Shown here: positions 1 through 5,527 of the stretch, piece after piece | Layout: every line of letters begins with the position of its first letter | How positions within the stretch are numbered: position 1 is the first letter of the stretch | NCBI GenBank assembly: GCA_031266495.1 | Contig: JAISAX010000230.1 | Coordinates: forward strand, 1-7,504 | Source: Opitutaceae bacterium | GTDB taxonomy: Bacteria; Verrucomicrobiota; Verrucomicrobiae; Opitutales; Opitutaceae | Direction: 5' to 3' | Length of the DNA: 7,504 bases | Position numbers and translations under genes: made by a program | Notes under the pieces: generated by a model | The model's input: the letters and a program-made list of their open reading frames with translations, nothing else | What the model was told of the DNA's origin: nothing | The model's database searches: none

Positions 1-165
1 TAACGGCCATTTGTTGCCATGAAAATTCAACATTTAAATCGTCAACCACCCCCCCCCCCCCCCCTGCCCTGCCCCCTCCCCGGTAATATAATCACCTGCC
101 TCCATTCTCTCCATGTGTGGACCCGTTCTCCGCATGTCCTGACATATCCAATAATATTATAACAG
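1..165. other. Non-coding leader upstream of the first PEP-CTERM gene
   Basis: No convincing gene is visible here. The region holds a 16-C run (49-64), then a pyrimidine-rich stretch with CCCTGCCCTG repetition, then an AT-rich end. TATAAT at 87-92 matches a -10 hexamer, but no good -35 lies 16-18 bp upstream. ATAATATTAT at 151-160 is a perfect 10-bp palindrome ending five bases before the ATG. There is no Shine-Dalgarno-like purine run before the start at 166. The TGCACAAGTGTGCA palindrome found later in the window is absent here. Confidence 0.5.
49..64. repeat. Homopolymer run of 16 C
   Basis: Sixteen consecutive C residues lie about 100 bp upstream of the PEP-CTERM start and 22 bp before a TATAAT hexamer. 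Runs of this length slip easily during replication and sequencing, so the exact length is uncertain. If the tract lies in a promoter region, a length change would alter element spacing. Confidence 0.85.
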
Positions 166-921
166 ATGAATACACACTACGCAATACACACAAAAATCCG
201 TCCTCTCGCGTTTGCCTGCCTCCTGTCCACTGTCCTGTATCCCGCCGCGATCCTTTCGCTTTCGGGCGAAACTCTTTTCACTTATGACATGGCGGGAAGT
301 GATATCGACTCGCAACTGAAATCTCCCGCCTCGATCAACGGCATTGTTGTCAGCAATATCACGACAAACAACCTTACCGCAGGCACCGTCACCGCAGGGA
401 CGAAAGCCCTCACCACGGCTCCCGCCAAAAGCCAGAGCACCTACAACTTTACCACCGCTTATGAACAGGCATCCTGGATATCCTTTACTGTCACAGCAGC
501 CACCGGTTACTCACTCTCGCTCGATTCCTTCTCTGTGCGTGCCGCCTCGGGGTCCGCGAATGACCCAGGCACTCCGGATACGACAGTGAGGGCATTTTAC
601 ATGCTCTCATCCGTGACCGGTTTCGATTCCGAAAGCAGTTCCGTCCTTCTCACGGACGGCAACAATGCAACCCTGCCCTTGAGAAAGGACGGGCTGAAGC
701 TCTACTCTGTCACACTCAGTGATGCCCGTTTCCAGAACATCACGGAGACGGTGGAGTTCCGGATTTATATCCAGTGCTCCGGCACCACCCAGACAATCGT
801 CTTTGATGACATCTCCCTTGCAGGGACGCTCACAGCGATACCCGAAGCGTCAACCATCACACTGATAACAGGCGTGGCGGGGCTTCTTTTTGCCGCTCTC
901 TTCTCCCGGCGTACACGATAA
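166..921 (+). CDS. PEP-CTERM sorting domain protein, variant PEA motif
   Basis: A 251-aa secreted protein. Residues 1 to about 33 form a signal peptide with basic K10/R12 followed by a hydrophobic stretch. The body is rich in Ser, Thr and Asn and looks beta-sheet, as in many exosortase substrates. The C-terminus has the PEP-CTERM layout: I-P-E-A at 225-228, a hydrophobic segment at about 231-246, and a basic tail RRTR at 248-251. The usual third-position proline is alanine here (P226-E227-A228). Such proteins are exported, processed by exosortase and carried to the surface or matrix; no exosortase gene is in this window. It is paralogous to the protein at 6629-7384, sharing VRAFY (141-145), EFRIYIQC (197-204) and LTAIPE near the end. 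The gene downstream starts 65 bp later on the same strand with no evident terminator, so co-transcription is possible. The molecular role is unknown. Confidence 0.88.
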   Translation: MNTHYAIHTKIRPLAFACLLSTVLYPAAILSLSGETLFTYDMAGSDIDSQLKSPASINGIVVSNITTNNLTAGTVTAGTKALTTAPAKSQSTYNFTTAYEQASWISFTVTAATGYSLSLDSFSVRAASGSANDPGTPDTTVRAFYMLSSVTGFDSESSSVLLTDGNNATLPLRKDGLKLYSVTLSDARFQNITETVEFRIYIQCSGTTQTIVFDDISLAGTLTAIPEASTITLITGVAGLLFAALFSRRTR

Positions 922-967
922 CGCCAATACCATCACTCCTGTCCAGTGCGTCAGCCCTGCCCTCTGC

Positions 968-997
968 GCGCTACTCACTACTTGCTATGCGCTACTC
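968..997. repeat. Short direct repeat GCGCTACTC
   Basis: GCGCTACTC occurs at 968-976 and again at 989-997, with related CTAC/CTAT words between them, giving an imperfect 21-bp tandem period. The ATG at 987, the best available start for the next gene, lies inside this repeat. That makes the start less certain than usual. Confidence 0.6.
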
Positions 998-2990
998 GCT
1001 ACGCCTCCCCCCCCCCTCCCACCACCTCATCCATTTCATTCTCATCCTTTTTGCCATCGCCACCCTTGATTTGCAGGGGGGGAGGGGGGAGGGGGGAGGA
1101 ATCCCCGATGCCATTGGAAAGTGGCCACCCGTGCCTCCGGTTGATTTCAACCGGATCTCCGTCGCCGATTTCGCGGACGAAGACCTCGACCTGGTTACGC
1201 CACTTGCCCACTTTGCGCAAATCGCCAACGCCGTCCGTGAAACCGGTCCCGACCGCGGCTTCATTGACATCGCCGTGTGGCGCAATCCCAAGGACAACCG
1301 GCCCTACAATGCGCGCATCATGGAAAACGTTCTCTCGCTCGCCTGGTTTTACACCACCCGCCGCGACTGGAACCCCTATCATGGCCACCCCGCCGTGCGC
1401 GTCCGTCTCGAAGCAGCGCTCGATTTTATCGCCCGCATCCAGGCGTCCGACGGAGCGTTCTCCGAATACGGCCCCCGGAAATGGAATCTCGCCGCCACCG
1501 GATTCATGACAAAATTTCTCGGCGAAACACTGGAACTGCTCGCCCTCCCCGGTGCGCCCGGAATCGACGCCGGCGTTCTCGCCCGTGCGCACACCACCCA
1601 ACGCCGCGCCCTCGTCGCTGCGCTCACCCGCGCCGATTTTTACGCCAGCGGCAGCATGCTCTCCAACCAGTATGGCAACATCTGGCCGGGCGGCCTCGCC
1701 TGGCTCCACCTCCACCCCGGCGACACCGAAATCCGCACCCTCTGGGAAAAACGCTTTCATCAAAGCCGCGCCGACTTCCAGAGCCTCTCCGGATTTTTCT
1801 ACGAAACCCGAGGTCCCGACTTCGGCTACACGCTGGGCACCCACGGCTCCAACAGTCGCAGCGCATGGCCCTACCTGCGAGGCGGCCCCTTCGCCGCGGA
1901 ATTTCTCGCCAAGGAAAAGGCGTGGTTCGAATGGCTCTCCTACAATGCCGTCCTCCAGCCGGATGCGGACTGGTTCACGATCAATTCCGCCATCGAGACC
2001 CGCCAGCAATTTCCCCTGCTGCAGCCACACGCCCTGCCCCTCTCTCCGATCCATCCGGTCGTATTTCTCTTCGGCAACGAACTCCTCCTGTCAAACGCCT
2101 TCCCGATCACTGCGAAAGAACGGCAGGCGGGCGATGCCGAAGAACGCGCGCACCTGGCGCGCCACTGGCCCGGCGTCGCACCTCTCAAGGCCAGGGATTT
2201 CACGGCCTTCAGTCCCTATCGGTTTCTCTATCGGCGCACTCCCGCCTTTTACCCGGACGAAGCCCTGCGGGACAAAGCCCGCGCCACACTGCCCTATCTG
2301 GCCAACCACCGCTTCAACCACTCCCGCAACGACCGCCGTCACGGCGCCAGCTTTCTCTACCTGCGACGTCCCCTCTACTACGCCACCTTTGCCAGCGGAA
2401 AAATCGCGCCCCGATTGCCGCAAAACCGCCAGCAACGCTATGGCATCGGCCTCCTCTGGCGTCCCGACACCGGCATCCTCTTCCACGGCCAATCGCGCAA
2501 GCCGGACCTCGCGTGGGGGACGTTCCTGCCCGGACAAAACCTGCCTTTCGAAGCGAAAGACTTCCATCCACAATTTCGCATCGAAGGAAACACGGTTTCC
2601 CTTCCCCTTCCCGACGCTGCCGATCTGACGCCCGGCGACCTGTCGGTCAGTTATCCCCTGGACATTCCCGACAGGAAAACGGCCAAAGGAGGAGCCAAAA
2701 CCGTAACATTCCGGGAAAGAAGTATCCACGCCAGCATACACCTTGAAAGTCCGTTTGAAGAACGTTTCCCCCTTGTCCTTGCGCCGGGGGAGACGCTGGA
2801 AATCGAGGCCGGCAACGTGACCATCCGCTCTTCCGTAACAGGACAACCGATACTCAGGATAGAGTCATCCGGATCGCCTGCGAATCCCCCATCCGTGATG
2901 CAGGAAACCGCCTCGCCGCTGCCCGACCGGCGCCTGGTGCTCGTGCGTCTGCCCGCCGCCGGACAACTCGACTACACCTTGTCTTTCTGA
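987..2990 (+). CDS. Exported large protein, likely alpha/alpha-toroid polysaccharide lyase-like
   Basis: A 667-aa protein. The N-terminus reads as a signal peptide: R2 and R6, then a hydrophobic stretch at about 14-27, then a Gly-rich linker at 31-38 encoded by a G-run. Residues about 55-440 are rich in helices with aromatic and Gly motifs (YGPRKWNL at 161-168, SNQYGNIWPGG at 226-236, RGPDFGYTLGTHGSN at 275-289). This resembles the helical toroid of heparinase-type and PL8-like lyases. From about 441 (RFNHSRNDRRHG, then LYYATFASGK) it changes to a beta-rich C-terminal domain, also as in such lyases. I cannot assign a family or catalytic residues with certainty. It probably acts on an acidic polysaccharide in the periplasm or outside the cell. 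The ATG at 987 is chosen because it keeps the signal peptide in frame, but the frame crosses a C10 run (1007-1016) and a G-rich block, so it depends on correct run lengths. A glycoside hydrolase or non-catalytic binding protein is possible. Confidence 0.6.
   Translation: MRYSLRLPPPSHHLIHFILILFAIATLDLQGGRGEGGGIPDAIGKWPPVPPVDFNRISVADFADEDLDLVTPLAHFAQIANAVRETGPDRGFIDIAVWRNPKDNRPYNARIMENVLSLAWFYTTRRDWNPYHGHPAVRVRLEAALDFIARIQASDGAFSEYGPRKWNLAATGFMTKFLGETLELLALPGAPGIDAGVLARAHTTQRRALVAALTRADFYASGSMLSNQYGNIWPGGLAWLHLHPGDTEIRTLWEKRFHQSRADFQSLSGFFYETRGPDFGYTLGTHGSNSRSAWPYLRGGPFAAEFLAKEKAWFEWLSYNAVLQPDADWFTINSAIETRQQFPLLQPHALPLSPIHPVVFLFGNELLLSNAFPITAKERQAGDAEERAHLARHWPGVAPLKARDFTAFSPYRFLYRRTPAFYPDEALRDKARATLPYLANHRFNHSRNDRRHGASFLYLRRPLYYATFASGKIAPRLPQNRQQRYGIGLLWRPDTGILFHGQSRKPDLAWGTFLPGQNLPFEAKDFHPQFRIEGNTVSLPLPDAADLTPGDLSVSYPLDIPDRKTAKGGAKTVTFRERSIHASIHLESPFEERFPLVLAPGETLEIEAGNVTIRSSVTGQPILRIESSGSPANPPSVMQETASPLPDRRLVLVRLPAAGQLDYTLSF
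1007..1016. repeat. Homopolymer run of 10 C inside signal-peptide codons
   Basis: Ten C residues encode the end of L7 and P8-P9-P10 of the lyase-like protein. One inserted or deleted base would move translation from ATG 987 out of the main frame before the hydrophobic core is made. This is the arrangement of a phase-variable contingency tract; whether it varies is unknown. Confidence 0.8.
1076..1099. repeat. G-rich block G7-A-G6-A-G6-A-GG
   Basis: Three G runs (1076-1082, 1084-1089, 1091-1096) separated by single A residues encode the Gly-rich linker after the signal peptide. The block satisfies the pattern for an intramolecular G-quadruplex on the coding strand and mRNA. Its end, GGAGGA, is also a strong anti-Shine-Dalgarno match, seven bases before an out-of-frame ATG at 1108. 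Confidence 0.75.
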
Positions 2991-3273
2991 CGCCCGTGCC
3001 GAGCCGCCAGACATCCCGCCATCTTACTGAAATTACGCAGCCGAGGAGTTTTTGCAGGACCGCCGCTTGCCGGCGCATCGCAATGCCCGCAGTGCCCGCG
3101 GCCTTCGAGACAAGCGAAAGCCCTGCGCCGCTTCGCATATGCTTTTCTGTCTTTTCCTGCATTCCCCTGCATTTTCCAGTCCGGACCGGCCTCTTTTCTC
3201 TTGATTTCCTCCCTCCCGCCTATTGCGCTGCCGACGCACATCGCGTAACCTTGTAACCGTAACTCTCAAAAAC
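2991..3273. other. Intergenic region between the lyase-like gene and the low-GC cassette
   Basis: These 283 bases hold no convincing gene; the short frames on both strands lack recognisable content. A short hairpin, CGCCG-CTTGC-CGGCG (3061-3075), follows the lyase-like stop, but no T run follows it, so it is not a convincing intrinsic terminator. Near the right end GTAAC occurs three times (3245-3249, 3253-3257, 3259-3263), just before the ATG at 3274. These could be part of a promoter or operator for the cassette, but no canonical -35/-10 pair is visible. Confidence 0.45.
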
Positions 3274-3513
3274 ATGCCCACATCTGAAAAGTCCCGCATC
3301 ATCGTCCTCAATAGATTGAGCACGATTTCAAACGTAGATGGCCTCATGGGAGAAACCCCTGTCAAGCTCCGGGTTCCATCTTCATTTGCGCATGATAATG
3401 CACACGGCAACCTCCATTCATACAAAAACCTGAAGGAATTTGAATCTGCTGCTCGCGAAAGCGGTAAACGTTTTCGCAGCGCCATTGATACTGGCTGTCA
3501 AACCACCCTATAA
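3274..3513 (+). CDS. Small hypothetical protein, first gene of a two-gene cassette
   Basis: A 79-aa protein I do not recognise. It has no signal peptide or membrane segment and is probably cytoplasmic. A basic N-terminal part (MPTSEKSRIIVLNRL) is followed by a Gly/Pro/His-containing middle and a charged, probably helical stretch at about 50-70 (YKNLKEFESAARESGKRFR). The ATG at 3274 is chosen because the upstream extension to 3223 runs through non-coding-looking Arg/Thr-rich sequence. No Shine-Dalgarno site is seen. Its TAA stop (3511-3513) overlaps the ATG of the next gene as TAATG, which argues that both are translated and coupled. Base composition is clearly lower in GC than the flanking genes. 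A small gene preceding and overlapping a larger one recalls toxin-antitoxin or immunity pairs, but no motif supports that. Confidence 0.55.
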   Translation: MPTSEKSRIIVLNRLSTISNVDGLMGETPVKLRVPSSFAHDNAHGNLHSYKNLKEFESAARESGKRFRSAIDTGCQTTL

Positions 3514-4070
3514 TGTCAGAGATCTCCTTCGAGACTCTCTTTGCCGGAACTAAAGAGAGTGCTCATTTTGTGTTTCTTGACTGGACGGATCATTTCCTTG
3601 AGGGATTTGGTATTGCGGATTCAGTCAAGCTCCCCAGTGAATATGCCTATGATTTTATCGGGCAACTACAAACGGCCCGGAGAAATTTTCCTGCGAAAGG
3701 AGGCTACGAAAAAGCCAGTCCATTCAAAAAAGCGGCTTATCTGTATGTATCCCTGCATGCCTACCGTCCATTTCTGGGAAGCCTTCCAGTGGATGTATTT
3801 AACGGCTTGGCAGCATACACTCATGCCCCATCAAGTATCATCGGATTCTCTATGGTCAAGGAATGCCTCTTGAATGCCGAATTGCATCGTTCCGACAATA
3901 AATGTGTCCGGCTCCAGGTCCCCATCACCACGTCATTTCATTTTTTTCGGGATCTTGTTGATGCCTCATCCGGCATTGCGCTGGAAACGCATTACAAAAC
4001 ATTTTCCATGCTCTTTGAAGCGCTCGCCTACGGAGCAAACCCGCAAGCCTCCTATGACAAGGTGATCTGA
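3513..4070 (+). CDS. Hypothetical protein, second gene of the low-GC cassette
   Basis: A 185-aa protein of unknown function. It has no signal peptide and no clear transmembrane helix, so it is probably cytoplasmic and mainly helical. It begins with an acidic, aromatic N-terminus and contains a basic Lys-rich stretch (KGGYEKASPFKKAAYLYVSL, 62-81) and a conserved-looking C-terminal part (ITTSFHFFRDLVDAS at 138-152; THYKTFSMLFEALAYGANP at 159-177). I cannot assign a family. Hand counts of two 60-base samples (3541-3600 and 3841-3900) give about 43-45% GC, against 78% for a sample in the neighbouring regulator (4681-4740), which suggests recent acquisition. The start is fixed by the TAATG overlap with the small upstream gene, so the two probably form one operon. 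The gene is convergent with the lacI-type gene. Confidence 0.75.
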   Translation: MSEISFETLFAGTKESAHFVFLDWTDHFLEGFGIADSVKLPSEYAYDFIGQLQTARRNFPAKGGYEKASPFKKAAYLYVSLHAYRPFLGSLPVDVFNGLAAYTHAPSSIIGFSMVKECLLNAELHRSDNKCVRLQVPITTSFHFFRDLVDASSGIALETHYKTFSMLFEALAYGANPQASYDKVI

Positions 4071-4136
4071 CTGAAGGTACGCAGGCCACCCGACCACCGG
4101 TCTTTCGAGCACTGAAAAACAATCTGACGGGAACCT

Positions 4137-4184
4137 CGGATAACACAGATAACAAACCGGATAACACAGGTGATAACCGGATTA
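4137..4184. repeat. Degenerate tandem repeat, period 20-21 bp
   Basis: CGGATAACACAG occurs exactly at 4137-4148 and 4158-4169, and a decayed third unit begins CGGATTAG at 4178. Related ATCCGT/ATCCGG words on the opposite strand continue to about 4260. The wording resembles the 'ATCCGTGTAATCCGTG'-type intergenic repeats found in many bacterial genomes; their function is not known. Confidence 0.65.
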
Positions 4185-4206
4185 GAAAGAGAATAAACAT
4201 CCGGTT
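4175..4206. repeat. Inverted repeat between convergent genes
   Basis: AACCGGAT (4175-4182) pairs perfectly with ATCCGGTT (4199-4206) around a 16-nt A-rich loop. It would form a hairpin in transcripts from either strand and may help end or stabilise both convergent transcripts. It lacks a downstream U tract, so Rho-independent termination is only a guess. Confidence 0.4.
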
Positions 4207-4315
4207 CCCGTTTCGTCCTGATCCGTATCATCCCGGTTTTTATCCGTGCAATCCGTGATTCTTCCGGGAAGCCGCGTAACATTAGTTACTGCTGGCCTTG
4301 GTGAGTCCGGTCCCT

Positions 4316-4328
4316 CCCCCCCCCCCCC
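4316..4328. repeat. Homopolymer run of 13 C (G13 in the lacI transcript)
   Basis: Thirteen C residues begin three bases beyond the stop codon of the minus-strand regulator, so the regulator mRNA carries a 13-G run immediately after its TGA. It could form a G-quadruplex or slow polymerase. Tract length is likely to be unstable or mis-sequenced. Confidence 0.8.
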
Positions 4329-4331
4329 ACG

Positions 4332-5384
4332 TCAGCATGTCGGTGAACCGGCCTGCGCACGCACGCTCTGCCCGTCCACCCAGGTGGCGTCGATCATCAC
4401 CCGCTGCGGGTGCTCCGGCACGCCGCGCTCGTTGCGATGCAGCATGCTCACCAGCAAATCCACCGCCGCCGCTCCGATCACGGAGCCGTTTTCGTTCATC
4501 CCCGAAAACCAGGAATTGTCCGACGTGACCGGCGGCACGAGACCGATTTCACCGGGAATATTCCACCCGTCCGCCGTCAACCATTCACGCGCCTCGGCAT
4601 GCTCCGTGGCGATCACCACGTCGGGACGATAGCGCGCCAGCCACGTCCGGAACGGCGCCGGTCCTGGCGTCTCCATGACCAGCGGAGGCGCCACGCCGCG
4701 CCGCTTTCCGCTCCGCGTCGCGAACTCCCGGAACGCCGCCGACCACATCCGGTTCACCCGCTCCTCGTGAAACACCGACGCCGCCAGTCCCGGATTCCGG
4801 TAACCCAGCGCCGCCAGCTTTTCCAGCAACGCGATCATCGTCCGGTAAGCGTGGCTCGTCACCGTGTGCAGCGCCGGCGATTCCAGCGTGAACCCGAACG
4901 TCACCGCCGAAAATCGCGACAGGTCCACGTCCAGCCGCGTGTGCGACTCCGGCTGCGGCACCAGCAGCAGGCCCTGCACGCCCCGCGCCAGCAACACCCG
5001 CAGCGCCGCCGCAATTCCCCGCCCCTGCTCGCGTATCCAGAATTCCTCGACCGTGTAACCCAGGGACCCGGCCCGGCGGCGCGCGCCATCGAGATATTGC
5101 GGGAACGCATGGTTGCTCCGCCACCCCTCGCGCGTCGGCCAGTTCGTCACCCACGCCAGCGTGCCCGTGTAGTGCGGCTCCCGCCTCCCCCGGCGCCAGG
5201 CCGCCAGACCCGCAAGGTAAGGGTCGGGCTGGTAGCCCATGTCCTCCGCCAGCTTCCGGACCCGCTGCACGGTGTCCTTCGCGATGCCGGGATGCCCGCG
5301 CAACGCCCGCGACACCGTTCCGTGATGAAGCCCCAGCCGCTGTGCCAGTTGCTGGAGAGTGACTCTTTCGGGCGCAGATTTCAT
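4332..5384 (-). CDS. LacI-family transcriptional regulator
   Basis: A 350-aa regulator. Residues about 8-28 form the helix-turn-helix (VTLQQLAQRLGLHHGTVSRAL, recognition helix around TVSRAL 23-28), followed by the third helix and a hinge at about 51-60 (Y51-x-P53-D54-P55, ending in L60). The rest is the periplasmic-binding-protein-like sensor domain, ending with a 'SGMNEN...MLHRNERGVP' block of the sort I recall in Opitutaceae LacI proteins. The family normally represses catabolic genes and releases DNA on binding a sugar or sugar derivative. The start at 5384 is preferred because LacI proteins begin just before this helix; the 47-codon extension to 5525 runs through the operator and the G-run and looks non-coding. 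The gene is divergent from the hydrolase, and a palindrome lies 28 bp upstream of its start, so autoregulation is likely. The hinge keeps the leucine lever but lacks the common A-R-S before it. Confidence 0.93.
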   Translation of the reverse strand: MKSAPERVTLQQLAQRLGLHHGTVSRALRGHPGIAKDTVQRVRKLAEDMGYQPDPYLAGLAAWRRGRREPHYTGTLAWVTNWPTREGWRSNHAFPQYLDGARRRAGSLGYTVEEFWIREQGRGIAAALRVLLARGVQGLLLVPQPESHTRLDVDLSRFSAVTFGFTLESPALHTVTSHAYRTMIALLEKLAALGYRNPGLAASVFHEERVNRMWSAAFREFATRSGKRRGVAPPLVMETPGPAPFRTWLARYRPDVVIATEHAEAREWLTADGWNIPGEIGLVPPVTSDNSWFSGMNENGSVIGAAAVDLLVSMLHRNERGVPEHPQRVMIDATWVDGQSVRAQAGSPTC

Positions 5385-5411
5385 GCGTCCATAAACCCGA
5401 TTGCCGGAATC

Positions 5412-5425
5412 TGCACAAGTGTGCA
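5412..5425. promoter_or_regulatory. Predicted LacI-type operator in the lacI/hydrolase divergent region
   Basis: TGCACA-AG-TGTGCA is a perfect inverted repeat with a 2-bp centre, 28 bp upstream of the regulator start and 102 bp upstream of the hydrolase start. The identical 14-mer recurs at 6528-6541. GATTGC lies exactly 7 bp before both copies, and a C-T-N-GACC word follows at the same distance after both, so the shared block is 5399-5442. This fits a binding site for the adjacent LacI protein. TTGACC (5437-5442) looks like a -35, but no matching -10 is seen. Confidence 0.7.
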
Positions 5426-5476
5426 CCGCAAGCCGCTTGACCCCGATGATTGCCCCGATGCACGCTCGCGGCTCAC

Positions 5477-5498
5477 TTCCCTGTGTGTTCCCTGTGTG
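5477..5498. repeat. Perfect tandem duplication TTCCCTGTGTG x2
   Basis: An 11-bp unit occurs twice without a gap (5477-5487 and 5488-5498) in the divergent promoter region, between the operator and the C13 run. It could be a second protein-binding site or a slippage product. It is not present before the second PEP-CTERM gene. Confidence 0.7.
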
Positions 5499-5502
5499 AA
5501 TT

Positions 5503-5515
5503 CCCCCCCCCCCCC
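5503..5515. repeat. Homopolymer run of 13 C before the hydrolase start
   Basis: Thirteen C residues end 12 bases before the hydrolase ATG and occupy the place where a ribosome-binding site would normally be. A length change would alter the leader and spacing but not the reading frame from ATG 5528. Confidence 0.8.
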
Positions 5516-5527
5516 TTTCCTCCATTC

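Larger units (their letters stand above)
4071..4331. other. Convergent intergenic region with repeats
   Basis: These 261 bases between convergent genes contain no supported gene. In order they hold about 20-bp direct repeats of a CGGATAACACAG word, an 8-bp inverted repeat (AACCGGAT / ATCCGGTT), several ATCCG words in the opposite orientation up to about 4260, a small hairpin GTAAC-ATTA-GTTAC (4276-4289), and a C13 run just beyond the lacI stop. The dyad layout fits a bidirectional transcription-end region, but there is no classical GC stem followed by a T run. Confidence 0.5.

Noticed and set aside
999..2846. Long open frames on the minus strand and in the other plus frames across the lyase-like gene
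   Set aside because: They are GC-rich shadow frames with Arg/Pro/Gly-biased composition and no recognisable motifs; the 987-2990 frame has coherent protein features.
3061..3075. Intrinsic terminator after the lyase-like gene
   Set aside because: The 5-bp stem is short and no T run follows it.
3274..4070. Confident toxin-antitoxin assignment
   Set aside because: Gene order, overlap and composition are suggestive, but neither protein shows a known toxin or antitoxin motif.
4137..4184. CRISPR array
   Set aside because: Only two exact 12-bp units and one decayed unit, with 8-9 bp gaps; no spacer-sized intervals and no cas genes.
5437..5465. Sigma70 promoter with TTGACC as -35
   Set aside because: No -10-like hexamer occurs at 16-18 bp, and the corresponding copy before the second PEP-CTERM gene also lacks one.
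5385..5525. N-terminal extension of the LacI protein to 5525
   Set aside because: It would translate the operator and the divergent promoter region; LacI proteins begin just before the helix-turn-helix, which fits ATG at 5384.
5450..5527. Upstream start for the hydrolase at 5450
   Set aside because: The extension encodes the C-run as prolines ahead of an otherwise perfect signal peptide that starts at 5528.
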